Assembly (NCBI GenBank): GCA_905215615.1 | Contig: CAJMQM010000007.1 | Coordinates: 1-24,464 of the forward strand | Origin: an uncultured bacterium | Lineage (GTDB): Bacteria; Bacillota; Clostridia; TANB77; CAG-508 | Reading direction: 5' to 3' | Length of the DNA stretch: 24,464 nt | Shown here: positions 7,771-16,201 of the stretch, one piece after another | Position numbering within the stretch: the stretch's first letter is position 1 | Layout of the letters: each line of letters starts with the position of its first letter | Notes under the pieces: model-generated | What the model saw: the letters and a program-made list of their open reading frames with translations, nothing else | Databases searched by the model: none | Told to the model about the DNA's origin: nothing | Made by a program: the position numbers and the translations under genes

Positions 7771-8994
7771 ATGGCAAAAAATCCAATGCAAAGAAGAGCA
7801 AATACTTCATTTATCTTAGGAATTTTAATTACATTATTGATAACAGGTATAGTTATAGTTTTCTTGGTAATGCAGTTATTAAATGCAAAAGAAACTATAA
7901 AAACATTTGAGGCAAATAAAGTTAAAGTTTATGTTTTAAAACAAGCTGTAAGTTCAGGTCAAACAATTACACAAGATATGCTAACTTTAAAAGATGTAGA
8001 TAAATCTACAGTGCCAGAAAATGCTATTACTGGAGAAAATATAGATTTATTAAGAAATTACTATCTAGAAGATGCTAATGGAAACTCAATTAGCACAAAT
8101 GCTTTTGGGGAACTTTATGTTGCAATTAGCGAGCAAAACGCTAGTGGGCAAACAGTAACTAATATTTACGTAATAACAGAACAAGAAGAAAAATATTACA
8201 GATACAGAAACCCAGAAACAGCTTATTCTTCTTCACAAGTAAAACAAAATTCAAATGGATATTATGTAACAACAGCAGCAGGAGATGTTCAAGTAACAGA
8301 AATAGAAGGTTCATATTATGCGGCACACCAATCAACAGGTAATGAGGAAAAAGTAGAATATGCTTTATCACAAGTTCCAATGGTTGCAAAAATAGATATG
8401 GCAACTAACACAGTATTAACAAACTATTCTATAACAAAATCTACTGAAAAGGTTTCAGACGACTTAAGAAGACAAGAATACAGTGTAATAGTAATAAGCT
8501 CACAAATAGAAACAGGGGATTGCATAGATATAAGATTAAGGATGCCAGATGGTACAGACTACATAGTAGCATCACACAAAGAAGTAGAAATACCAATGAT
8601 TGGAGAAACAGATTCACCAAATACTATATCAATTCAAGTTACAGAAGATGAAATTGTAACAATAAGCAATGCAATAGTTGAATCTTACATGGTACCAGGT
8701 TCTATGATATATGCATCAAAATATGTAGAACCAGGATTACAAGAAAAAGCTATACCAACATATTTACCATCACAAAAGGTTAAAACTTTAATAGATCAAA
8801 ATCCAAATGTTACAGAAGTTGCAAAACAGGCATTAAACGAAAGATATGCTAATGGAACAAATAGAAATAATATTAACGATGTATTAAACCAAAATGCAGA
8901 AGATGCAGCAGACAATGTAACAGACAAAACAGAAGAAGAAATTACATTAATTCAAGAAGAAAGACAAGAATACTTAGAATCTTTAGCAGGCTAA
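7771..8994 (+). CDS. SAF-domain CpaB/RcpC-like pilus assembly protein
   Basis: A 407-residue membrane-anchored protein. ATG 7771 was chosen because AAGGAGGAAAATAAA precedes it; the frame is open further upstream, but that region holds the two divergent promoters. One membrane helix (about 14-37) is followed by a SAF-type beta-clip domain: VKVYVLKQAVSSGQTITQDM (about 51-70) matches the CpaB/RcpC consensus (hydrophobic strand, then a G-x-x-I-x-x-x-M turn). A second half of the motif (MVAKIDMATNTVLTNY) comes only after an insertion of roughly 100 residues rich in Tyr, Ser and Gln. The C-terminal part ends in a long charged, probably coiled tail. CpaB-like proteins belong to Tad pilus envelope complexes, and here the gene opens the cluster of TadZ-, CpaF- and TadB/C-like genes. 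The role in spanning the wall is inferred. Confidence 0.72.
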   Translation: MAKNPMQRRANTSFILGILITLLITGIVIVFLVMQLLNAKETIKTFEANKVKVYVLKQAVSSGQTITQDMLTLKDVDKSTVPENAITGENIDLLRNYYLEDANGNSISTNAFGELYVAISEQNASGQTVTNIYVITEQEEKYYRYRNPETAYSSSQVKQNSNGYYVTTAAGDVQVTEIEGSYYAAHQSTGNEEKVEYALSQVPMVAKIDMATNTVLTNYSITKSTEKVSDDLRRQEYSVIVISSQIETGDCIDIRLRMPDGTDYIVASHKEVEIPMIGETDSPNTISIQVTEDEIVTISNAIVESYMVPGSMIYASKYVEPGLQEKAIPTYLPSQKVKTLIDQNPNVTEVAKQALNERYANGTNRNNINDVLNQNAEDAADNVTDKTEEEITLIQEERQEYLESLAG

Positions 8995-9012
8995 TTTTAA
9001 AAGGAGGAGATT

Positions 9013-9711
9013 ATGAGAATAATAGGGTTTATTGGAGCCTATGATAAAACAGACTTAATTCTATATTTGGCTAGAATATTATCTGCAGCTGGTAAAAAAA
9101 TACTTTTTATAGATTCTACAATAACTCAAAAAGCTAAATATGTAGTACCAGAAATAAGCCCTGTTACATCATATGTTACAAATTTTGAAAATATAGATGT
9201 TGCAGTAGGGTTTGAGGACTACTTTGGTATAAAAGAATATTTAGGTATGCCATCACATGCGGATTTAGGTTATGACTTCGCATTTGTAGATATAGACGAT
9301 GGACAGAAAATAGTAAACTTTAATATAAATCCAGCAGATATAAATTATTTTGTTACTTCATTTGACTTATATTCACTAAAAAAAGGCTTGGAGGCTTTAA
9401 GCTGGTTACAAGATAAAATGAGGTTAACAAAAGTATTATATACTAGAGAGGCTCTACAAGAAGAGGAAGATTATTTAAACTTTTTGGCTTTAGGTTATAA
9501 AATAGAGTGGTCTGACGAAACAGTATATTTTCCATTAGAAGTAGGCGACCAAAGTGTTACTATTGAAAACCAAAGAGTTTCAAAAATAAAATATAAGAAA
9601 TTAAGCACACAATATAGAGATAACTTACTATATATGCTAGAACAAATTGTAGGGGAAAAAGAATTTCCTAATATAAAGAAAATATATAAACAATTAGAAA
9701 GAGGATTTTAA
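9013..9711 (+). CDS. TadZ/CpaE-like protein with degenerate P-loop (first of pair)
   Basis: A 232-residue protein with an AAGGAGG ribosome binding site, 18 bases after the SAF gene. The fold pattern is that of a MinD/ParA-type ATPase: an N-terminal strand and loop (MRIIGFIGAYDKTDLILYLA), then KKILFIDST and later DFAFVDIDDG at about residues 94-103, which looks like a Walker B strand. The P-loop is degenerate: IGAYDKTD stands where KGGVGKTT would be, keeping only the K-T. Position between the CpaB-like and CpaF-like genes matches TadZ/CpaE, which places Tad pili in the cell. ATP binding is doubtful. The next gene is a second protein of the same general fold, one base downstream, suggesting a heterodimer; that is an inference. 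Confidence 0.55.
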   Translation: MRIIGFIGAYDKTDLILYLARILSAAGKKILFIDSTITQKAKYVVPEISPVTSYVTNFENIDVAVGFEDYFGIKEYLGMPSHADLGYDFAFVDIDDGQKIVNFNINPADINYFVTSFDLYSLKKGLEALSWLQDKMRLTKVLYTREALQEEEDYLNFLALGYKIEWSDETVYFPLEVGDQSVTIENQRVSKIKYKKLSTQYRDNLLYMLEQIVGEKEFPNIKKIYKQLERGF

Positions 9712-9712
9712 A

Positions 9713-10552
9713 ATGGCTATTGTAACATTTTATCGTAAAGGTAAGAAGGAAACAGGGCAAACACTATCATTAGCAGCAATAGCAACTAATATGGCTATTG
9801 AGCATAACTATAAAATATTAATAGTAGACACAGCATTTGAAACTAAAGCTTTAGAAGAGTGCTTTTGGTCTCCTCAAAAGAAAGGTCCAGTAATTATAAG
9901 CAATAAAAATGTAACTAATGCTATAGAGTCTGGAATAGAGGGATTATCTAAAGTTATAACAAGTAATAAAACAACGCCAGAAATAGTTAGAAACTATTGT
10001 AAAACAATACTAAGAGAAAGATTAGACTTTCTTCCAGCACCATCTACAACAGAATATAAAGATTATGCAGAAATAGCACCAAAGTATGTAGATGTTTTAA
10101 ATGCTGCAAATAGATATTATGACTATATATTTGTAGATTTATACAAAGACTTGCCAGCTAATGTAAAAGACGAAATTTTGCAGATTTCAGAAATAGTGGT
10201 ATATAACATATTACAAAATTTTGATAGCATAAATGCCTTTTTGAATTTAAGGTCAGAGAACGAGTTCTTTAAAAGAAGAAATATAATGGTTTTACTTGGA
10301 AGATGTGACTTAGATTCAAAATATAATGCTAAAAATGTTACAAGATATTTAAGGGAAAGAAATTTGGTATCATATGTACCATATAATACATTATTTTTTG
10401 AGGCATGCTCAGAAAATAAACTTATAGAATTTTTACTAAAATTTAGAAAACTTAAAGATGATTTAGACAGAAATGCAATTTTTATGAAAACAATAGAGCA
10501 ATCTACAGTTGCAATAATAGACAAACTACATGAAGTACAAATGAGAGGATAG
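9713..10552 (+). CDS. TadZ/CpaE-like ParA/MinD-type protein (second of pair)
   Basis: A 279-residue protein starting one base after the previous stop. The N-terminus MAIVTFYRKGKKETGQTLSL (then AAIATNMAI) aligns with the deviant Walker A of ParA/MinD proteins, but the invariant Lys before Thr is replaced (TGQT). The motif KILIVDTAFETKALEE (about 34-49) corresponds to the switch region, and YDYIFVDLYKDLP to Walker B. EIVVYNILQNFDSINAFLNL followed by IMVLLGRCDLDSKYNAKNV fits the later ParA strands. This is a better match to the TadZ/CpaE family than its neighbour, but nucleotide hydrolysis looks impaired. It would act at the membrane with the CpaF-like ATPase just downstream, probably as a placement or assembly factor. 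Confidence 0.6.
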   Translation: MAIVTFYRKGKKETGQTLSLAAIATNMAIEHNYKILIVDTAFETKALEECFWSPQKKGPVIISNKNVTNAIESGIEGLSKVITSNKTTPEIVRNYCKTILRERLDFLPAPSTTEYKDYAEIAPKYVDVLNAANRYYDYIFVDLYKDLPANVKDEILQISEIVVYNILQNFDSINAFLNLRSENEFFKRRNIMVLLGRCDLDSKYNAKNVTRYLRERNLVSYVPYNTLFFEACSENKLIEFLLKFRKLKDDLDRNAIFMKTIEQSTVAIIDKLHEVQMRG

Positions 10553-10577
10553 CCTTTTAGGAAGGAGACTAAAAAAG

Positions 10578-11849
10578 ATGCTTAACATACTTTTAATTAT
10601 AATAATTCTTTTAGTTGCGGCTTTTCTAATTATAAGATTTATTAATAAAAGAAAAAATGAGCAAGTTGAAGAGGAAGTTCAAGTAGACGATAAAACTTAT
10701 ACATTAGAAAAAATGACCGCTTTTGTTAAGAAAAGATTAGATGAAATTACAAAAGTAAACTTGTATGATATTGGTCTTTCAGAAGAAGAATTAAAAAGAA
10801 GAAAGAACAAAAAATACGAATTGAAAAAAGCTTTAAAAGGTTGTACATATGGAGATGTTAACGATAAAAAATATGTTAAAGAGCTAATTTTCGATTTGTT
10901 ATATAAAGAATATGGAGTAGATGAAACCAATGTTTCAAAAGCTATTTCATTTGATGTACCATCTTTATTAACTTCTCAAGATAAATTTGAAATAATTTTA
11001 TATATGTATAAAAACGAGTTTGGCTATGAAGCAATGGCAAAAATTATAGATAAATATAAATTAGACGAATTAAAATATGTAGAAGGGGAGTCAAAGCCTT
11101 CATACGTAATTACATCAGAAGAAATAGATAACATATATGAAAAAGAAAACTTCGTTTTAACATTTACAGATAAATTAAATGTAGTAGTACAAAGAATATA
11201 CCAACATTATAAAGGCTACAGCAGTATAGACGAAATAAGAGATATGAACATAGATGGTATTTCAGGTGGTGTTTCTGGTTTACCTGAATCATTTATGAGC
11301 CAAGTTGCACAAACAGATGGAGATTACTTAAGTCAAATAGTGGACCACAAAGTTCCACGTGCTTGTGATAGTATTTGGATAATGTTCCATGGTAAATCTA
11401 TTCGTTTAGCATTTTTATCATTTGGAACAGAAGCAGAACTTAAAAGAGTATGTCAAAATATTTATAAATATAATAACCCTGGACAGTTATCAGACACAAA
11501 TGGTTACAAGATTAATGAAATGAAAGATGGTTCTCGTGTCGTTGTTGTAAGACCAAGTATGTCTGAAACATGGGCTTTCTTCGTAAGAAAGTTCGACGTA
11601 AAACGTGCTACACTAGAGCAAATAGTACTTTTCCCAGGAAAAGAAGAAGCAATAGATTTATTAAAATTCTTAGTAAAAGGTGCAAGAATTATATCTCTAA
11701 CAGGAGAGCAAGGTTGCCGGAAAAACAACAATGCTTATGGCAATGATAGAAAATATATACGAAACTATGAACCTTCGTATTACAGAAACAGCGTTCGAGC
11801 TTCACTTAAGAAAAATATACCCAACAAGAAACATCTTATCAATGCGTGA
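10578..11849 (+). CDS. CpaF/TadA-like secretion ATPase, N-terminal part of a frameshifted gene
   Basis: This and the next entry (11731-12558) are one gene interrupted by a single extra T at 11714/11715; the repaired protein is 659 residues. This frame encodes an N-terminal membrane helix (about 2-21, unusual for cytosolic CpaF), a Lys-rich helical region, and an N-terminal ATPase domain (about 180-345, including VDHKVPRACDSIWIMFHGKS and SRVVVVRPSMS), ending at TGEQG just before Walker A. After the lesion this frame runs on for about 40 nonsense residues to a stop at 11849. A TTAGGAAGGAG site precedes ATG 10578. Family role: the hexameric ATPase that powers Tad/type IV pilus assembly at the inner face of the membrane. 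If the lesion is real, the machine has lost its motor. Confidence 0.75.
   Translation: MLNILLIIIILLVAAFLIIRFINKRKNEQVEEEVQVDDKTYTLEKMTAFVKKRLDEITKVNLYDIGLSEEELKRRKNKKYELKKALKGCTYGDVNDKKYVKELIFDLLYKEYGVDETNVSKAISFDVPSLLTSQDKFEIILYMYKNEFGYEAMAKIIDKYKLDELKYVEGESKPSYVITSEEIDNIYEKENFVLTFTDKLNVVVQRIYQHYKGYSSIDEIRDMNIDGISGGVSGLPESFMSQVAQTDGDYLSQIVDHKVPRACDSIWIMFHGKSIRLAFLSFGTEAELKRVCQNIYKYNNPGQLSDTNGYKINEMKDGSRVVVVRPSMSETWAFFVRKFDVKRATLEQIVLFPGKEEAIDLLKFLVKGARIISLTGEQGCRKNNNAYGNDRKYIRNYEPSYYRNSVRASLKKNIPNKKHLINA
11711..11730 (+). other. One-base frameshift inside the Walker A motif
   Basis: The sequence reads GGT TGC CGG AAA AAC AAC AAT, which breaks the motif. Removing one T at 11714 or 11715 gives GGT GCC GGA AAA ACA ACA ATG, that is G-A-G-K-T-T-M, a perfect Walker A that joins this frame to the next one. 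Either a sequencing/assembly error or a recent knock-out mutation. Confidence 0.85.
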
Positions 11850-12558
11850 AACAGAAACAGTTTCAGGTCAAGAGTGTTTGGACGTTCAAAAGAAGACAGA
11901 TGGTTCTGTTAATATTATAGGTGAGGTTGCAACAGACCCCGTAGCATCTTGGATGATTCAATCTGCACAGGTTGCTTCTAAGTTTACATTATTTACTCAC
12001 CATGCTAAAACATTTCCAGACTTAGTTACAGCACTTCGTAACTCTATGTTAAGAGCAGGAGTATTTAAAAACGAGAAAACAGCAGAAGAGCAAGTTGTAC
12101 AGGTTTTAAACTTTGATATACACTTAGTAAAAGACTTTAGAGGTAGAAGATATATAGAAAGAATAACAGAGTGTATTCCAGTAGAAGAAAAAAATGAGTA
12201 TACATATGACCACAGAAACGAAAAAACATTAGAGGGTAAATTAGATAAATTTATGGACAACTCTACAATTTTCTATACAAAAACAACAAACAGAGAGTTA
12301 TATAAATATAGAAACATTATGGAATATCATGATGGAGTATATGTACTTACAAATCCAATTTCAGATAAGAATATTAGAGAAATGAGAATTAACATGGATG
12401 ATGTAGATGTTGGAGAGTTTGACAAATTCTTAGAAAGAAATTGGGGAATAAAACCACCAAAATTAGACGATTATAGCACAATAGAAAATAATGAAGAAAC
12501 AGTAGAAGTTAAAAAAAGAGGAAGAAAACCAAAAGCAAAATTAGCTGAAGAAAACTAA
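11731..12558 (+). CDS. CpaF/TadA-like secretion ATPase, C-terminal part of the frameshifted gene
   Basis: This is the catalytic half of the same ATPase. The true frame continues from Walker A (repaired residues 375-384, TGEQGAGKTT) into MLMAMIENIYETMNL, then RNILSMRETETVSGQ (Asp-box region), the Walker B strand SVNIIGEVATDP (repaired 443-454) with its glutamate, and the His box FTLFTHHAKTFPDLVTALRN (about 467-486). All elements expected of a CpaF/GspE-type ATPase are intact. The C-terminus is a charged tail ending VKKRGRKPKAKLAEEN, with an AT-hook-like RGRKPK, not typical of the family. The ATG at 11731 is internal and has no ribosome binding site, so it is not a natural start. The gene is followed 42 bases later by the membrane platform gene. 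Confidence 0.78.
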   Translation: MLMAMIENIYETMNLRITETAFELHLRKIYPTRNILSMRETETVSGQECLDVQKKTDGSVNIIGEVATDPVASWMIQSAQVASKFTLFTHHAKTFPDLVTALRNSMLRAGVFKNEKTAEEQVVQVLNFDIHLVKDFRGRRYIERITECIPVEEKNEYTYDHRNEKTLEGKLDKFMDNSTIFYTKTTNRELYKYRNIMEYHDGVYVLTNPISDKNIREMRINMDDVDVGEFDKFLERNWGIKPPKLDDYSTIENNEETVEVKKRGRKPKAKLAEEN

Positions 12559-12600
12559 TAAAAAGATACAGTAAAACCTAAGGGAGGTGAGCATCACAAT

Positions 12601-14691
12601 ATGACTAATCAAATGTTAATGTACATGATGGCTGGAATAGGTGCACTTTTTGTTATAATTGTAATTGCATATATTTTGATTAGCAAAAAATTAAATAGTT
12701 CTGAAACTAGAGAAATACAAAAGCTAAGAGAAGGTACTCAGGCTAAAAAGTTTTCATCAGAAGTTCTATATCAGAAACTATATGTAATTTATAGAAAAAT
12801 ACCATTTATAAAAAGGTATTTACTAAAAATAAGAAGGAAACTTGAAATTATTAATATTGATGATGAATATTTAACAAGAAGGCAAGCAGCTCAAATTTTA
12901 TCAAGAACGTTCCTTATATTAATACCATTAACAATAGTTATTGTGGCAATTACTCATTCCAATACACTACTTATGTCTATATTGCTTATATTTGAATTAT
13001 TCATGATAGATAGCTTTATTGATGGTAGTGTAGACAAAATAGATAATAAACTTTTAAGACAACAAGTAGAATTTTTCTCAGAAATAAGACATGCATACCA
13101 TGAAACAAACATGGTAGAGGAAGCAATTTATCAAGTAGCACAAGATGATGAGCATCCAGATATGTCTAGACAAGCAGAAAAAATATATGAGGTTTTAATT
13201 TCAAATGACCCAGAGTCAGAACTTGAAAAATATTATGATGTTGCACCAAACAGCTACTTAAAAGAATTTGCTGGTGTATCTTACCTTACAAAAGAGTTTG
13301 GTGATAGAAAAGTAGAGGGTGCATCATTATACTTAAAAAACTTAAATAATATTACACAAGAGATGCAACTTGAAATATTAAAAAGAGATAAATTAGATTA
13401 TACATTTCAAAGTTTATCACTTATTTCCATTGTTCCTATGTTAGCATTAGAGCCAATTAAAAATTGGTCAATGTCACAATTTAGCTTTACACAAAGCTTT
13501 TATGCAGGAAAAAATGGTATGCTTGTACAAATTTTAGTATTAGTTATTACATTTGTATGTTACATATTAACAAGAAAACTAAAAGATAATGGTTCAACAG
13601 CACAGAACACAAAAAACACAGAAAACCCTTGGCAAGAAAAAATATATAAAATACCATTATTTAAAAAATTTATAGACTTATTTATACCTAAAGATGGAAC
13701 AAAAGAATATAGAAAAATTAGAAAAGACATGAAAGATTCTGCTACAAAGGACAAAATACAGTGGATTTATATTAATAGAATAGTACTATGTGTTGTAACA
13801 TTTGCAGTATCTTTAGTTCTTATTATACAGTTACACCAAATTACTATAAAAAATGTTTATACAGACCCGACTGTGGATTATAACATAATAGGGCAAATGA
13901 GCGAAAAAGACACGAAAAGTGCTATGGCTCTTACAGAATCAGATAATGCCTACTTATATAAATATAGAGGAGATACAACAATAGACGAGGCAAAAATACG
14001 TGATGACATGAAAAAAGGAAGAGTAAATCACGATTATGAAACAAGTACAGATGCAGAAATAGAAACAGCAGCAGAAAGAGTTTATGGAAAATTACAACAA
14101 GTTAATAGCGAAAATTTAAAATGGTTTGAAGTATTAATAGCAATGGTATTAGCAATTATTGCATATATGGCACCAATTTGGATGTTAAAATTCCAAGCAA
14201 AGATGAGACAACTAGAAATGGAAGACGAGGTTATGCAATTCCAAACAATTATATTAATGTTAATGAGAATTGAAAGAGTTAATGTTGAAATGATTTTGGA
14301 GTGGCTAGAAAGATATGCCAATATCTTTAAAGAACCAATTAGTAAGTGTGTTAACAACTATGAGAGTGGACCTTGGGAAGCACTAGAAGAACTAAAAGAC
14401 GATATATCTTTCCCACAATTAATAATATTAGTAGAAAGTTTACAAGCAGCAGTTGAAAAAATACCAATTTCAGATGCTTTTGATGAGCTAGACACTGAAA
14501 GAGATTACTACCAAGCAAAAAGAAAAGAATCAAACGATAGATTAATTAGTAGAAAAGGTATGATAGGAAAAGCAATAGGTTTTGCACCTATGGTAATATT
14601 GTTTGTTGGGTACTTAATTATACCATTAGTATTCATAGGATTAACAAGTATGACAAGCTCATTTGATAGTATGACATCTACAACATTGTAA
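12601..14691 (+). CDS. Fused TadB/TadC-like type II secretion F-domain membrane platform
   Basis: A 696-residue polytopic protein with a strong GGGAGGTGA site 10 bases before ATG. Predicted membrane helices: about 7-28, 97-117, 122-140, 268-284, 308-324, 390-411, 509-528, 660-684. Two cytoplasmic helical segments of T2SSF type are seen: the first (about 150-265: QQVEFFSEIRHAYHETNMVE, then YLTKEFGDRK), the second (about 540-655: QFQTIILMLMRIERVNVEMI, then DAFDELDTERDYYQAKR). Tad systems normally have separate TadB and TadC proteins with one such segment each; here both appear in one chain, like the two-domain archaeal ArlJ/FlaJ. A soluble linker with a predicted outside loop (about 412-505) lies between the halves. 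It should form the membrane core on which the CpaF-like ATPase acts. Confidence 0.75.
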   Translation: MTNQMLMYMMAGIGALFVIIVIAYILISKKLNSSETREIQKLREGTQAKKFSSEVLYQKLYVIYRKIPFIKRYLLKIRRKLEIINIDDEYLTRRQAAQILSRTFLILIPLTIVIVAITHSNTLLMSILLIFELFMIDSFIDGSVDKIDNKLLRQQVEFFSEIRHAYHETNMVEEAIYQVAQDDEHPDMSRQAEKIYEVLISNDPESELEKYYDVAPNSYLKEFAGVSYLTKEFGDRKVEGASLYLKNLNNITQEMQLEILKRDKLDYTFQSLSLISIVPMLALEPIKNWSMSQFSFTQSFYAGKNGMLVQILVLVITFVCYILTRKLKDNGSTAQNTKNTENPWQEKIYKIPLFKKFIDLFIPKDGTKEYRKIRKDMKDSATKDKIQWIYINRIVLCVVTFAVSLVLIIQLHQITIKNVYTDPTVDYNIIGQMSEKDTKSAMALTESDNAYLYKYRGDTTIDEAKIRDDMKKGRVNHDYETSTDAEIETAAERVYGKLQQVNSENLKWFEVLIAMVLAIIAYMAPIWMLKFQAKMRQLEMEDEVMQFQTIILMLMRIERVNVEMILEWLERYANIFKEPISKCVNNYESGPWEALEELKDDISFPQLIILVESLQAAVEKIPISDAFDELDTERDYYQAKRKESNDRLISRKGMIGKAIGFAPMVILFVGYLIIPLVFIGLTSMTSSFDSMTSTTL

Positions 14692-14737
14692 TATATAAAA
14701 ATCATATATTAAATGTAAATATTATATGTTAAAATAT

Positions 14738-14760
14738 AAAATGCATAATTTATACATTTT
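14738..14760. repeat. A/T-rich hairpin before the first pilin-like gene
   Basis: A 10-bp stem with one mismatch (14738-14747 with 14751-14760) and a 3-base loop lies in the 117-base gap between the platform gene and the first pilin-like gene. The right arm ends in TTTT. It could attenuate the transcript so that machinery and subunits are made in different amounts; weak evidence. Confidence 0.3.
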
Positions 14761-14808
14761 ACAATATATAAGATCAATAATAAATTAAAAAATAAAAGGA
14801 GGGTAAAC

Positions 14809-15498
14809 ATGGAAAATGCATCAAGAGCTTTAATAATAGCAGGAAGTGTACTAATTTCGTTATTAGTAATAGGTACTTTAGTATTCATGTTTACTCAACT
14901 TTCAGACTTAAGGCAAACACAAGAAGATGCTAGCATGGAAGACGAGTTACAAAGCTTTTTTAGTACATTAAATACATACATAGATGACAACAAAAGAGGG
15001 AGCGATATATTATCTTTAGCAAATCTTATTGACGATTTTAACGAAAGACGTGCTGGACAAAATGAAGCTAAATATGGAAACGAAGGTTATGACCCAATTA
15101 CATTAGAAGTTTACTATGATGTAAGCAAGTTTGAGTCAAGTAAATATAAATCTGAGTTTTTTAAAAATAACAAAGATGGGCACTTTACCTCAGCACAAGA
15201 TATAACTAAAGCCAAAAATAATATAGATAAAAAAGTAGATGAATTAGCAAAAAAAACGATTCCTGGAGTAAGTGGCTATACAGTAAAACAACTTGCTAGT
15301 ATGAGGTACCAAGAATTAATGATACTTACTTCTAATAATGATGAACTATTACAAACAATACAAAATGCATCAGAAGAATATAATTTTTATATTGCAGAAC
15401 AAAAAGATATAAAAAGTACTGTAAGATTTAATTACCCGGATGCAACATATAATAATGTAAGTGGAAGAGTAACAAAATTAGTTTATACACAAAAATAA
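14809..15498 (+). CDS. Pilin-like protein 1 (MENASRAL type)
   Basis: A 229-residue protein with AGGAGG before the start. The N-terminus MENASRALIIAGSVLISLLV is a seven-residue polar leader followed by one hydrophobic helix (about 8-29), as in type IV pilin subunits. The rest is soluble and extracytoplasmic. The R-A then L-I at 6-9 fits the class III (archaellin-type) prepilin cleavage pattern better than the Flp type; there is no Glu at +5 of a cut site. After the helix come a Glu/Asp-rich stretch (DASMEDELQSFFSTLNTYID) and GSDILSLANLIDDFN, a block shared in loose form with the next pilin-like genes (aromatic/Tyr, Gly, then L-x-N). No known Pfam family is recognised. A subunit role in the pilus-like machine is inferred from the helix and the context. 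Confidence 0.6.
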   Translation: MENASRALIIAGSVLISLLVIGTLVFMFTQLSDLRQTQEDASMEDELQSFFSTLNTYIDDNKRGSDILSLANLIDDFNERRAGQNEAKYGNEGYDPITLEVYYDVSKFESSKYKSEFFKNNKDGHFTSAQDITKAKNNIDKKVDELAKKTIPGVSGYTVKQLASMRYQELMILTSNNDELLQTIQNASEEYNFYIAEQKDIKSTVRFNYPDATYNNVSGRVTKLVYTQK

Positions 15499-15527
15499 AA
15501 TTATTGTATAATGTTTTATAAAACATT
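15484..15527 (+). promoter_or_regulatory. Possible internal promoter with 18-base palindrome
   Basis: TATACA (15484-15489), 17 bases, TATAAT (15507-15512). A perfect palindrome AATGTTTTATAAAACATT (15510-15527) overlaps the -10 and the expected start site. It might be an operator, or simply an A/T-rich hairpin between two subunit genes. Confidence 0.3.
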
Positions 15528-15549
15528 TATAACTTGGAGGTAGGAAAAC

Positions 15550-16149
15550 ATGGAAAATGCATCAAAAGCATTAATAATGGCAGCTGGTGTTTTACTTGGC
15601 GTAATGTTAATTTCATTTGCTGTGTACCTATTTTCTGTGTTTGGAGATTATAGTGGAGAAGTTCAAACACAAATGGAAGCAAGAAGAGTAGAAGCATTTA
15701 ATACTCAATTTACCAAATACTATGGTAGCGAGCAAAGAGAAAATCCATATGACTCTAACTCTGAAAGAAGTTATGATGGGCCAATTTTGTGCACAGCACA
15801 AGATGTTGTTACAATAGCAAATTTGGCAAAAGATAGTAATACAAGTTATGGTGTTTATGATGATGACCCAGATTATACCAGCGACAATTTAAATGATATG
15901 TATATAACAGTAAATTTACTTAACCTAGGTAATAAGGGAACACATATTGAAAACTGGGACAAAAATAAATTTACAAATTTTATTAAAGAAAATACATTTG
16001 TAAAAGATAAAACCACAAATAAAGACGATACCTCAAAAGCAAAATATTATTATGTAAAAAATGTTACATATATGAATATGACAGATAGTTTACAAAGAGT
16101 TAGAGTAATTGAAATAGCCGAATTAGATGTAGAGGCATATTTAAAATAA
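15550..16149 (+). CDS. Pilin-like protein 2 (MENASKAL type)
   Basis: A 199-residue protein with TTGGAGG before ATG. It starts MENASKALIMAAGVLLGVML, nearly identical to pilin-like proteins 1 and 4 in its leader, with one hydrophobic helix (about 8-28) and a soluble domain. After the helix: FNTQFTKYYGSEQRENPYD and TAQDVVTIANLAKDSNT, which correspond to the shared block of the group (aromatic pair, Gly, then V-x-x-x-A-N-L). The C-terminus (RVRVIEIAELDVEAYLK) forms predicted strands, as expected of a pilin head. The first 20 coding bases after codon 2 (15556-15575) are identical to those in pilin-like gene 4. Probably a subunit of the same appendage; whether major or minor cannot be told. Confidence 0.6.
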   Translation: MENASKALIMAAGVLLGVMLISFAVYLFSVFGDYSGEVQTQMEARRVEAFNTQFTKYYGSEQRENPYDSNSERSYDGPILCTAQDVVTIANLAKDSNTSYGVYDDDPDYTSDNLNDMYITVNLLNLGNKGTHIENWDKNKFTNFIKENTFVKDKTTNKDDTSKAKYYYVKNVTYMNMTDSLQRVRVIEIAELDVEAYLK

Positions 16150-16201
16150 AAATAAATACGTAAAAGTACCATATTTTACATAATTATATAGTCTAAATAA
16201 T

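Noticed and set aside
11711..11849. Programmed ribosomal frameshift in the CpaF-like gene
   Set aside because: The site GGT-TGC has no slippery run or downstream structure that I can see, and it would be inside Walker A; a lesion or error is simpler.
14692..14808. Strong promoter before the first pilin-like gene
   Set aside because: Only weak, scattered A/T-rich boxes (for example TTGTAA with TTAAAT) are present; nothing convincing.
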